DNA from: CAXTKD01 sp964244885
Lineage (GTDB): Bacteria; Pseudomonadota; Alphaproteobacteria; Sphingomonadales; Sphingomonadaceae
Length of the DNA stretch: 64,000 bases
Direction of reading: 5' to 3'
NCBI GenBank assembly: GCA_964244885.1
Contig: CAXTKD010000004.1
Span: forward strand, 124,001-188,000
Shown here: positions 16,305-24,761 of the stretch, one piece after another
How the letters are laid out: the number at the start of each line of letters is the position of its first letter
How positions within the stretch are numbered: the first letter of the stretch is position 1
Translations under genes and position numbers: made by a program
The notes under the pieces: generated by a model
Seen by the model: the letters and a program-made list of their open reading frames with translations, nothing else
Databases searched by the model: none
Told to the model about the DNA's origin: nothing

Positions 16305-17210
16305 ATGGACCGCCTGATCGACCGACTGCCGCAAGCGCTGCGCGGACCCGCGTGGATGGTGCTCGCCAGCCTCGCCTTCGCCGGCATGTGGACCCTGATC
16401 CGGGTCGCGAGCCGCGACCTCCACCCGTTCGTCGTGACCTTCTGGCGCAATGCGTTCGGCACGGTTGTGCTGCTGCCGTTCCTCATCCGCCACCGCGCGC
16501 TGATGCGCGCCTCGCCGGTGGCGCGCCACCTGAAGCGCGCGACCTCGGGCTTCATCGGGACCTTCGCGACCTTCTTCGCGATCGCCAACGCGCCGCTGGC
16601 GATCGTCCAGTCGATCTATTTCGCGGCGCCGCTGTTCGCCACCTTGGGCGCGGCGCTGTTCCTTGGCGAGCCGATCCGCGCGCACCGAATCACCGCGCTG
16701 GCCATCGGCTTCCTCGGCATTCTCGTCGTGCTGCGGCCGGGCATCGCGCCGATGAGCCTTGGCATCGGCGCCGCGATCGTCGCCGCGGTGTTCACCGCCG
16801 GCTCGTTCCTCGCGATCAAGCAACTCGTCGGCACGGACGATTCGCGGGTCGTCGCGGCCTATTCCTTCCTGCTGATGCTGGCCCCCTCGGCGGTCGTCGC
16901 GGCATTCCGGTGGAAGTGGCCGCACGGCATAACCTGGGCATGGCTGGCGCTGCTCGGGGTGCTGGCGGTGGTCGGCCAAAGCTCGATGACCCGCGCCTTC
17001 AGCGCTGCCGACGCGACGGCGGTGATGCCGTTCGACTTCGCGCGCTTCGCGATCGTCGTCGCGATCGGCTGGTACGGCTTCGGGGAAAAGGTCGACGCGC
17101 TGACCTTGATCGGCGGCGCGGTGATCCTCGGCTCGACCTGCTACCTCGTCTATCGCGAGGCGGTGGTCGGGCGGAGCCTCAAGCCGGCGAGCCAGCCGCC
17201 GCTCGACTAG
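16305..17210 (+). CDS. EamA/DMT-family permease
   Basis: A 301-aa inner-membrane protein with about ten hydrophobic segments arranged as two EamA halves (ALRGPAWMVLASLAFAGMW ... ALFLGEP and VVGQSSMTRAFSAAD ... LTLIGGAVILGST). Members of the drug/metabolite transporter superfamily export small metabolites; the substrate cannot be read from sequence. The ATG at 16305 lies 25 nt after the dnaA stop. Its stop overlaps the phhB stop on the other strand (CTAG). Confidence 0.85.
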   Translation: MDRLIDRLPQALRGPAWMVLASLAFAGMWTLIRVASRDLHPFVVTFWRNAFGTVVLLPFLIRHRALMRASPVARHLKRATSGFIGTFATFFAIANAPLAIVQSIYFAAPLFATLGAALFLGEPIRAHRITALAIGFLGILVVLRPGIAPMSLGIGAAIVAAVFTAGSFLAIKQLVGTDDSRVVAAYSFLLMLAPSAVVAAFRWKWPHGITWAWLALLGVLAVVGQSSMTRAFSAADATAVMPFDFARFAIVVAIGWYGFGEKVDALTLIGGAVILGSTCYLVYREAVVGRSLKPASQPPLD

Positions 17211-17485
17211 CCGTCGATCGCCTTCGCCAGATCGATGTCGCGCATCGAAAGGCCGTCGGCGTCATGCGTCGTCAGCAGGATGTCGACCCGGTTGTAGACG
17301 TTGAACCATTCGGGATGGTGGTCGGCCTTCTCCGCCAGCAGCGCCACTCGGGCCATGAAGGCGAAGGCGTGAGTGAAGTCGGCGAACTTGTAGGTCTTGG
17401 CGATGCCGTCGCGGTCCGCGTCGAGCGTCCAGCCGTCGAGGGTCGGGAGCAGGCGGTCGCGTTCGGCGGGGGTGAGTTTTTCCAT
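17207..17485 (-). CDS. phhB: 4a-hydroxytetrahydrobiopterin dehydratase (pterin-4a-carbinolamine dehydratase)
   Basis: A 92-aa PCD/DCoH-type protein. It has the conserved WTLDADRDGIAKTYKFADF, then the catalytic signature EKADHHPEWFNVYNRVDI with the two histidines and HPEW, and LTTHDADGLSMRDIDLA. It dehydrates 4a-hydroxy-tetrahydropterin, usually to recycle the cofactor of phenylalanine hydroxylase, which is not in this window. It starts at 17485, 10 bp from the divergent zincin gene. Confidence 0.93.
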   Translation of the reverse strand: MEKLTPAERDRLLPTLDGWTLDADRDGIAKTYKFADFTHAFAFMARVALLAEKADHHPEWFNVYNRVDILLTTHDADGLSMRDIDLAKAIDG

Positions 17486-17495
17486 GAGGCTGCGT

Positions 17496-17900
17496 ATGAC
17501 GCGGAGGATGGCTGACGGTCAAACCTTCGCGCCGACGCTCCAGGAGATCGAGACGCTGGCGCAGGCCGCGGTCGAGGGCCTGCCCTCGCCGTTCCGCGAC
17601 CTGCTCGCCGGCGTGCTGCTGCGAGTCGAGGACTTCCCGACCGACGAGGTGTGCGCCGACATGGGGCTGGAAAGCCCCTACGACATCCTCGGCCTCTATC
17701 ACGGGCGGAGCGTCGCGGCGGAGGCGGTAACGGGGGCGATGCCCGATGTGGTGTACCTCTACCGACGGCCGATTCTCGACGAATGGGCGGAAGGCGGGGA
17801 GAGCCTCGAAGTGCTCGTCACCCATGTTCTGGTGCACGAGATCGGGCACCATTTCGGGCTGTCGGATGACGACATCGACCGGATCGAGGACGCGGGCTAG
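17496..17900 (+). CDS. Minimal zinc metallopeptidase family protein (DUF1025-like)
   Basis: A 134-aa small zincin. Near the C-terminus it has the extended zinc motif HEIGHHFGLSDDDID (HEXXHxxGxxD type), preceded by VVYLYRRPILDEWA and an N-terminal helix FAPTLQEIETLAQAAVEGLP. It matches the short 'metallopeptidase family' proteins found in Alphaproteobacteria and Actinobacteria, whose substrates are unknown. I prefer the ATG at 17496, which has GAGG six bases upstream. The next ATG (17508) touches a GGAGG with no spacing. Confidence 0.85.
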   Translation: MTRRMADGQTFAPTLQEIETLAQAAVEGLPSPFRDLLAGVLLRVEDFPTDEVCADMGLESPYDILGLYHGRSVAAEAVTGAMPDVVYLYRRPILDEWAEGGESLEVLVTHVLVHEIGHHFGLSDDDIDRIEDAG

Positions 17901-17931
17901 GTCTACAACCTCTACACTGAGTCTGCTTTTC

Positions 17932-20900
17932 TTAGCCGAGAGTGGAGCGGGCCTGCCCCGCGAGGTGGGCGAGCATCGCCGCCGAGATCGTCGCGCCGCC
18001 GCGCGCGCGATCGACGGTGGCGGCAAGGCGGGCCGCCTCGGTCTGATGAGACTCGATCCATTTCGTTGCGGCTCCGAAAGGATCTCCTCCGGCCGGGACA
18101 ATGCGGCGGATAAGAGCGAGGCGGAGCTGCTCGAAGTCGCGCGCCAGGCCGGCGAGCAGCAGCCGCTCCCACGGGTCGGCGGTCTTCATGTCGGACGCCG
18201 CGCCCTTCGCCCAGTCGAGGCCGAGGCGCTGGCCGAGGAGCGTGTAGGCATCGACCACCTTGCGCTCGGGCGCGCCGAGGTCCGCCGCCAGCTCGGCGAC
18301 CGCCGCGGCGCCGTCGAGCGCGTGGATGCGGGCGAGCGACGCGACGAGCGCGGCGGGGGCGCCGGCGTCGGTGAGGGCGGCCGAGAAGCGGTCGATCTGC
18401 GCCTTGGGCTCGGGCCGGAGGATGGCGCCGATATCGGCGTCGATCCGCTCGATTCCGGGTTTCAGGCGCTCGACCAGCGCCGACGGCATGGCGTCGGCTT
18501 CGGCGACGTGGAGCAAATCGGCCATCTGGACTCGCAGCGCGTCGATCGCCTCGGCGTGCAGGCGGACCTGGACCGGGCCGGGGACATCGGCGGCGTCGAT
18601 CGCGCGCCACAGCGGGCGGAGCGCGAACAGCTCGCGCGCCGCGACGAACGCCGCGCCGACGTGCGCCAGCGAGCAGCTCTGCTCCTCGGCCAGCTCGAAC
18701 GCGAGCGCGATGCCGCCGCGGTTGACGATCTGGTTGGCAAGCTTGGTTGCGACGATCTCGCGGCGCAGGCGGTGATGGTCGATGGCGTCGCCGAAGCGCT
18801 CGACCAGGATCGGCGGAAACGCCATCTTGAGGTCGGCCTCGAGGATCGGGTCATCGACGACCTTCGAATCAACGAGCGCGTCCTGCAGCGCCATCTTGGT
18901 GTAGGCGAGCAGCACCGCAAGCTCGGGGCGCTGGAGGCCCTGGCGGCCCTGCGCGCGCTGGCCGAGCAGGTCGTCGGTCGGCAGCCCCTCGACCGCGCGG
19001 TTGAGGCGGCCCGAGGCCTCGAGCATCTGGATGACGCGGATGTAGGACGGCAGCGCCTCGACCCCGCCGCGCTCGGCGACCGAGATCGCCTGCGTCTGGC
19101 GGATGTTGTCGGCGAGGACGAGATTCGCGACGTCGTCGGTCATCTCGACCAGCAAGGTGTTGCGGTCCGCGAGCGCCAGGCGGCCGGCCAGTACCTCGGG
19201 GTTCAGCGCGATCTTGATGTTGACCTCGTTGTCCGAGCAATCGACGCCCGCCGAATTGTCGATGAAGTCGGTGTTGATCCGCCCACCGGCGCGCGCGAAC
19301 TCGATGCGGCCGGCCTGGGTGACGCCAAGGTTGGCGCCCTCGCCCACCACCTTGACCCGAAGATCGGCGCCGTTGACTCGCTGGGCGTCGTTGGCGCGGT
19401 CGCCCGCATCGGCGTTCGATTCGGCCGACGACTTCACATAGGTGCCGATGCCGCCGAACCAGCAGAGATCGGCGCGGCATTTCAGGATCGCGGTCATCAG
19501 CTCGGACGGCGCGATGGCATCCACTGAGAGATCGAGCATCGCCTGGACCTCGGGCGTCAGCGGGATCGACTTCTGGTCGCGCGGGTAGATGCCGCCGCCC
19601 TTGGAGATCAGCGAGGCATCATAGTCCGCCCACGACGAGCGCGGCAGCTTGAACATCCGGTCGCGCTCCGCCCAGCTTTTCGCCGGGTCGGGATCGGGGT
19701 CGAGGAAGATGTGGCGGTGGTCGAACGCCGCGACGAGCTTCAGAATCTTCGACAGCAGCATGCCGTTTCCGAACACGTCGCCCGACATGTCGCCGACGCC
19801 GACGACGCGCACGACTTGCGTCTGCACATCAACGCCCATCTCGCGGAAGTGGCGCTGGACCGAGACCCAGGCACCCTTGGCGGTAATGCCCATCGCCTTG
19901 TGGTCGTAGCCGTACTGGCCGCCGCTCGCGAAGGCGTCGCCGAGCCAGAAGCCGTGCGCCTCGGATATTGCGTTCGCGATGTCGGAGAAGGTCGCGGTGC
20001 CCTTGTCGGCGGCGACGACGAGATAGGGATCGGGCGCGTCGAGGCAGACGACGTCCGCCGGCGGCACGACAGCGCCGTCCTTCAGATTGTCGGTCAGCGA
20101 CAGAAGCGCGCGGATGAAGATGCGGTAGCTCTCGGTCCCCTCGGCGAGCCAGGCGTCGCGCTGCGCGGGCGGCGGCAGCTGCTTGGGATAGAAGCCGCCC
20201 TTGGCGCCGGTCGGCACGATGACCGCGTTCTTGACCATCTGCGCCTTGACCAGCCCCAGCACCTCGGTGCGGAAGTCGTCGCGGCGGTCCGACCAGCGAA
20301 GCCCGCCGCGGGCGATCGGGCCGCCGCGCAGGTGGATACCCTCGACGCGCGGCGAATAGACCCAGATCTCGCGATAGGGGACGGGCGGCGGCAGGTTCGG
20401 CACCTTGTGGCTGTCGAGCTTGAACGCCAGCGCTTCGGGACCGCCCGGCACGAAGGCGTTGGTGCGAAGCGTCGCCTCGATCACGCTCTTGTAGAGGCGG
20501 AGGATCCGGTCGTCGTCGATCGCCGCGACACCGCCAAGCGCCGCGTCGAGATCGGCAGTCGCATCGCCCTTGTGGTCGGGATCGTGCGCCGCCTGGAACA
20601 GGCTGATCAGCCCGTCGGTAATCGCCGGATAGCGGCGAAGCGCGTCGACGACGGTCGCCAGCCCGTAGGCGAGGCCGGTCTGGCGGAGATAACGGAAATA
20701 GGCGCGCAGCCAGCCGACCGCGCGCGAGTCGAGCCCCGCGTCGATTACCAGCGCGTTAAAGACGTCGTTCTCCTGGCAGCCGGCGAGGACTTCGCGAAGC
20801 GCCGGCTCGACCCGGAGCGCGAGCGCCTCGATGTCGATCGCTGCGCCGTCGGCGGCCTCGAGCACGAAATCGTGGATCCATCCGAGCCTGCCGTCATCGA

Positions 20901-22563
20901 GGTCGAAGGGAAATTCCTCGATCACCTTGAAGCCGAAGTTCTCAAGCACCGGCACCGCTTCGGAGAGCGGGATGACCTGGCCGAGGCGGTAGATCTTGAG
21001 GCGGAGCTGGCCCGGCCTGTCGCCCTCCCGGCGATAGAGGTGGACGTCGCGCTGCGACGAATCCTCGAGCTCGGAAAGTTTCAGGATGTCGGCGGCGGCC
21101 TCCGCCGCGCTGAACTGCGCCTGATAGGCGGTCGAGAAGGCGCCGCCGTGGCTGATCGTCAGCCGCGCCGCGCGGGTCGGCCCGGCGGCGTCGGCGAGCG
21201 CCGCCTCCAGCGCGTCGCCCCAGCCGCGCACCAGCGCGATCAGCTTGCGGTTGAGCTCGGCCTCGTCGATCGTCGGCGACGACCCCTGCAGGTCGAGGAC
21301 ATAGTGGACACGCGCCAGCCCCTCGGCGCGAAGCTCGACGTCGTAGCGCGAGAGCCGGGCGTCGAGCGCCTCCTCCAGCATCGCGCCGACCCGCCCCCGG
21401 ACGCCGCTGGTGTAGTCGTCGCGCGGCACGAAGGCCATGACCGAGACGGTGCGGCCGAACGGGTCGGCGCGCGCGAACAGCTTGGGCCGGGGCCGGTCGA
21501 GCAGCGATAAGAGGCCCATCGCCATCTTCGCCAGCCGGTCGGGCTCCAGCTGGAACAGCTCGTCCATCGGCAGCGATTCGAGGACATGGGTCAGCGCCTT
21601 CCCCGCATGGCTGCGCGGATCGAAGCCGAGCGTGTCGGTGACCGTGGCGACCTTGCGGCGGAGGAGCGGCACGTCACGCGGCGAGGAGGCGAGCGCCCGG
21701 CTGGTGAACAGGCCGAGGAAGCGGCAGCTGCCGGTGGCGCGGCCCTGCCGGTCGAACACGCCGATGTCGATCTCGTCATAGGCGGCGCGGCGGTGGACCT
21801 GAGAGATCGCGCGCGACTTGGTGATGACGATCGGGCGGGCGGTGTCGGGCGCGTCGTCCAGCGCCACGTCGCCGCGCAGGATGCCAAGGCTCTCGCCGCC
21901 GTCGCGGTAGCCGAGAAGCGTGAAATTGTTGGTCGCGACCCATTCGATGAACGCCGCGTCCTCGGCGAGCTCGTGAGGTGCTACCGGCGGTGGGTTCTCG
22001 GCGAGCTGGCGCCCGGCACGGCGAAGCGCCGCGACCATCGCCGGCCAGTCGGCGACCGCGACGCGGACGTCGGCGAGCACCGAGTGCAGCGTCTCGACCA
22101 GCGCGCTCCGCGCCTTGGCGCCGACGCGCTCCACCTCGATGTAGATCAGCGACTCGCGCGGCCCCGCGCCGAGCTCGGCGAGCTTGCCGCCCTCGTCGCG
22201 GCGGACTTGGGCGATCGGGTGCAGCAGCCGGTCGATAGTAAGGCCGGCGGCGGTGAGCGCCGCCGAGACCGAGTCGACGAGGAAGGGCATATCGTCATTG
22301 ACGATGGCGAGCGCCATCCGCCTGCGGCCGGGCTTGCCCTCCAGCGATTCGAGCCGGATCGCGGGAGTGCCGGGCGCCCGTTCGGCCGCGGTCGCGGCGA
22401 CGAAATCGACGACTCGCTCGGCGTCCTCCGATTCCAGGTCCTCGATCTCGCCCGGCAGCGAGCCGTCGAACAGCAATCTGGCGAGAGGGCCTCGCACCGG
22501 ATCCGCTGCGAAGCGGCCGGACAGGCGGGCCGCGGCTGCGTCGGCGTCAGCGAGCGCGGACAT
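17932..22563 (-). CDS. gdhB: NAD-specific glutamate dehydrogenase, large (about 170-180 kDa) class
   Basis: A 1543-aa enzyme deaminating glutamate to 2-oxoglutarate with NAD. The first about 700 residues hold the regulatory ACT-like region (for example RMALAIVNDDMPFLVDSV). The catalytic core has the signature GGPIARGGLRWSDRRDDFR near residue 750, VKNAVIVPTGAKGGF, and the Rossmann part VVGVGDMSGDVFGNGML. The C-terminal helical domain follows. Length and order match the L-GDH180 class of Alphaproteobacteria and pseudomonads. It is isolated: downstream it converges on the zincin gene with 31 bp between, and upstream lies a sensor kinase. The large open frames on the opposite strand are GC-driven shadows. 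Confidence 0.96.
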   Translation of the reverse strand: MSALADADAAAARLSGRFAADPVRGPLARLLFDGSLPGEIEDLESEDAERVVDFVAATAAERAPGTPAIRLESLEGKPGRRRMALAIVNDDMPFLVDSVSAALTAAGLTIDRLLHPIAQVRRDEGGKLAELGAGPRESLIYIEVERVGAKARSALVETLHSVLADVRVAVADWPAMVAALRRAGRQLAENPPPVAPHELAEDAAFIEWVATNNFTLLGYRDGGESLGILRGDVALDDAPDTARPIVITKSRAISQVHRRAAYDEIDIGVFDRQGRATGSCRFLGLFTSRALASSPRDVPLLRRKVATVTDTLGFDPRSHAGKALTHVLESLPMDELFQLEPDRLAKMAMGLLSLLDRPRPKLFARADPFGRTVSVMAFVPRDDYTSGVRGRVGAMLEEALDARLSRYDVELRAEGLARVHYVLDLQGSSPTIDEAELNRKLIALVRGWGDALEAALADAAGPTRAARLTISHGGAFSTAYQAQFSAAEAAADILKLSELEDSSQRDVHLYRREGDRPGQLRLKIYRLGQVIPLSEAVPVLENFGFKVIEEFPFDLDDGRLGWIHDFVLEAADGAAIDIEALALRVEPALREVLAGCQENDVFNALVIDAGLDSRAVGWLRAYFRYLRQTGLAYGLATVVDALRRYPAITDGLISLFQAAHDPDHKGDATADLDAALGGVAAIDDDRILRLYKSVIEATLRTNAFVPGGPEALAFKLDSHKVPNLPPPVPYREIWVYSPRVEGIHLRGGPIARGGLRWSDRRDDFRTEVLGLVKAQMVKNAVIVPTGAKGGFYPKQLPPPAQRDAWLAEGTESYRIFIRALLSLTDNLKDGAVVPPADVVCLDAPDPYLVVAADKGTATFSDIANAISEAHGFWLGDAFASGGQYGYDHKAMGITAKGAWVSVQRHFREMGVDVQTQVVRVVGVGDMSGDVFGNGMLLSKILKLVAAFDHRHIFLDPDPDPAKSWAERDRMFKLPRSSWADYDASLISKGGGIYPRDQKSIPLTPEVQAMLDLSVDAIAPSELMTAILKCRADLCWFGGIGTYVKSSAESNADAGDRANDAQRVNGADLRVKVVGEGANLGVTQAGRIEFARAGGRINTDFIDNSAGVDCSDNEVNIKIALNPEVLAGRLALADRNTLLVEMTDDVANLVLADNIRQTQAISVAERGGVEALPSYIRVIQMLEASGRLNRAVEGLPTDDLLGQRAQGRQGLQRPELAVLLAYTKMALQDALVDSKVVDDPILEADLKMAFPPILVERFGDAIDHHRLRREIVATKLANQIVNRGGIALAFELAEEQSCSLAHVGAAFVAARELFALRPLWRAIDAADVPGPVQVRLHAEAIDALRVQMADLLHVAEADAMPSALVERLKPGIERIDADIGAILRPEPKAQIDRFSAALTDAGAPAALVASLARIHALDGAAAVAELAADLGAPERKVVDAYTLLGQRLGLDWAKGAASDMKTADPWERLLLAGLARDFEQLRLALIRRIVPAGGDPFGAATKWIESHQTEAARLAATVDRARGGATISAAMLAHLAGQARSTLG

Positions 22564-22650
22564 TCGTGAACTCCCAAGGCGAGCCGTCTACGCAGCCCGG
22601 AAATGTGGCGCGCTTATGCGTCGCCGCCCGACAGGCGGCAAGGCCGGGAA

Positions 22651-23736
22651 TCAATGGCGGAGCGAAGCCTGTGGCGCCCGCATCACGCGGGCCGAGGGCA
22701 GCGTGCAGGTGACGGTGGCGCCGCGCCCGGCGCGGCTGCTGACGCGGAGGCCGCCGCCGTGCAGCTCGAACATGTGCCGCGCCACCGCGAGGCCGACGCC
22801 GGCGCTGGCGCGCGGATCGGCGCGGTCGACCTGGCGGGCGCGCGCGAACGGCTCGCTGACCCGCGCCAGCGCCTCGGCCGGGAAGCCCTGCCCCTCGTCG
22901 GCGACACCGATGCGGACGCGGCCGTCCCGGGTGCCGCTGGCGGACAGCGTCACCGCGCCGCCGCCGAACGACAGCCCGTTGACGACGAGGTGGACGAGCG
23001 CGCGCTTCAGCCGGGCGCGGTCGCCCGACACGACCATGGGTGCAATCGAGCCGAGGACCGCCGGGGCGCCCGATGCGCGCGCCGCGAGCGGAGCCTCGTG
23101 CAGCACCTCGGCGAGCAACGGCCCGAGCTCGAACACGCTTTCCTCGAGCCGCAGGCTGCCGCTCTCTGCGCTCGCGAGGTCGAGCAGGTCGGCGACCAGC
23201 GCGGTCAGCCGGCCGCCGCTCCAGCGGATGCCGTCGGCGTAGGAGCGGTAGCGCTCGTCGGCCTCCGCGTCGCGCCCTAGGGCCCCGTGAGGCGCGAGCG
23301 CCAGAAGCTCGGCGAAGCCGACGATCGAGTTCAGCGGCGTCCTAAGCTCGTGGCTGACATGCGACAGGAAGCGCCCGCGCATCACCGCCAGCGCGTCGTC
23401 GACCATCGGCCCGATCTCGGACAGCAGCGACGCCTGCGGGCGGAAGGTCGCCATCCATCCCGCCTCGCCGTCCCACGCCGTCGCGGTGATCGTCGCGGCG
23501 GCGCGAAGCAGCTTGCCCGAGGGCAGCGGCAGCGCCACCGGCCCCGGCGCCATCGCCGAAAGCGGCAGCGTGAACGGCCGGCCCACCAGGCCGCCCTCGA
23601 ACAGCCGGTCGGCGGCGGCATTCGCGAAGCGGACGACATTGTCGCCATCGACGATAACCACCGCATCGTCGAGCGCCGCCGCGAGCGCGCGGAAGCGCGC
23701 GTCGGCCGTCGCTGTCGGATCGTCGTCGGTCGTCAT
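22651..23736 (-). CDS. Soluble PAS-containing sensor histidine kinase
   Basis: A 361-aa kinase without membrane segments. It has an N-terminal PAS-like domain (FRALAAALDDAVVIVDGDNV, ANAAADRLFEGG), the HisKA box FLSHVSHELRTPLNSIVGF with the phospho-accepting His near residue 127, and an HATPase_c domain with the N box region LVHLVVNGLSFGGG, G1 VADEGQGFP and G2 SAGVGLAVARHMFELHGG. In the N box the usual second Asn context is altered (VVNGLSF), but Asn is retained. No response regulator is adjacent, so it is an orphan; its signal is unknown. Confidence 0.88.
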   Translation of the reverse strand: MTTDDDPTATADARFRALAAALDDAVVIVDGDNVVRFANAAADRLFEGGLVGRPFTLPLSAMAPGPVALPLPSGKLLRAAATITATAWDGEAGWMATFRPQASLLSEIGPMVDDALAVMRGRFLSHVSHELRTPLNSIVGFAELLALAPHGALGRDAEADERYRSYADGIRWSGGRLTALVADLLDLASAESGSLRLEESVFELGPLLAEVLHEAPLAARASGAPAVLGSIAPMVVSGDRARLKRALVHLVVNGLSFGGGAVTLSASGTRDGRVRIGVADEGQGFPAEALARVSEPFARARQVDRADPRASAGVGLAVARHMFELHGGGLRVSSRAGRGATVTCTLPSARVMRAPQASLRH

Positions 23737-23865
23737 GCGCTACACGTCCCCCCGGACGACTCAAGCTGCCCGGTCTATCGTATACTGTGCAAGCGATTCG
23801 TTAAGTTTCCGCGACCGCCGTCGGCTTGTGTTGCCCGGACCCCACTGATAAGAGCCGCGCCGGAA

Positions 23866-23941
23866 GCCGCTTTAGCTCAGCCGGTAGAGCACATCATTCG
23901 TAATGATGGGGTCAGGTGTTCGAGTCACCTAAGCGGCACCA
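23866..23941 (+). tRNA. tRNA-Thr (anticodon CGT)
   Basis: A 76-nt cloverleaf including an encoded CCA. The acceptor stem GCCGCTT pairs with AAGCGGC. The D-arm contains AGCTCAGCCGGTAGAGC. The anticodon stem CATCA/TGATG encloses TTCGTAA with anticodon CGT at 23899-23901, and the T-arm contains GTTCGAGTC. CGT reads ACG threonine codons, frequent in this GC-rich genome. Confidence 0.96.
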
Positions 23942-24761
23942 TACATTCCGACGGGATTTCGCAGAGTTGGAGTACGCCGTCTCCGGTGCGTAAATCCCCT
24001 CGTGCAACCGCTGCCTCGTGTCATAAAGACATACTTGGCCAACTAATTAAGTTGGGAAATGCGGGCCATGAAGAAAGCCACCCGTTAAACATATAACCGG
24101 GGACGCATTCTGCAGATGCAATATCGGCTAGGCTCGGCGTACATGGTTCCCCAATCCCGACGCCGGGCCGCACCGTTTAATTGCAGGGTGATAGCATGGT
24201 CGACGACAGCCTTTTGAGTTTGCTCCAGCTACGACCGCTGCTTGTGCTCGAAAACATGGGCCGTCGCGCAAGCCCCGAGACGTTGCTCGATTAGCCGAAT
24301 GCGATGCCAAAATCGCCCGCTATGGCGCCGTGGTATTCACGGACACGGGGTTGAGGATGCGCAGCGCATCGTCATCGTCGACGGCGAGCGGGGCGACCGT
24401 CGGCAGGGGCAAGGCCGGAGGTTTGCGCGGCCTTTGCTCGCCTTCTTTTATCGAGGGGAAGGGCAGGCCGCGCCAACACCCATTCCAGCAAAGTAATGAT
24501 CGAAAACGCAATTAATATTATTCTCAAAAGGAATATTTGTGAACCTAGTGTGAAGTAAAATATTAGCAATTTAGGCGACGCGCAAAATGGCTCCGTTTCC
24601 CTATCGGAGATAATTAATAATCACCTATACAAAATATCGCTTTCAGTTTATTGTATTTTATTATCGATCATTTCTGGAAAAATAACTCCAGTCGATCGAA
24701 CGACTTGCCCCGCAGCTGCGCGTGGACGGCTCGCCCGTATCGCAGTTGCTTCGAGGCGTTC
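23942..24761 (+). other. Gene-free AT-rich region between tRNA-Thr and the TPS operon
   Basis: 820 nt without a convincing gene. The last 250 nt (about 24490-24720) are strikingly AT-rich, with several runs such as AATTAATATTATTC and ATTGTATTTTATTATCG, unlike almost everything else in the window. They immediately precede the two-partner secretion genes and so probably hold their promoter and silencer sites. Small open frames here (for example a 32-codon one from 24196) match nothing I know. Position next to a tRNA gene fits an old integration scar, but no integrase or repeated attachment site is visible. Confidence 0.5.

Noticed and set aside
19711..21510. 600-codon open frame antisense to glutamate dehydrogenase
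   Set aside because: Arg/Ala-rich composition without motifs; produced by high GC opposite a certain gene. The same holds for the long frames at 5601, 10276, 17746 and 42567.
23866..24200. Integrative element using tRNA-Thr as attachment site
   Set aside because: No integrase and no direct repeat of the tRNA 3' end found downstream within the window.
24196..24294. 32-codon frame MVDDSLLSLLQLRPLLVLEN... in the AT-rich tRNA-TPS gap
   Set aside because: No clear ribosome site, no known relative and too short to distinguish from chance.
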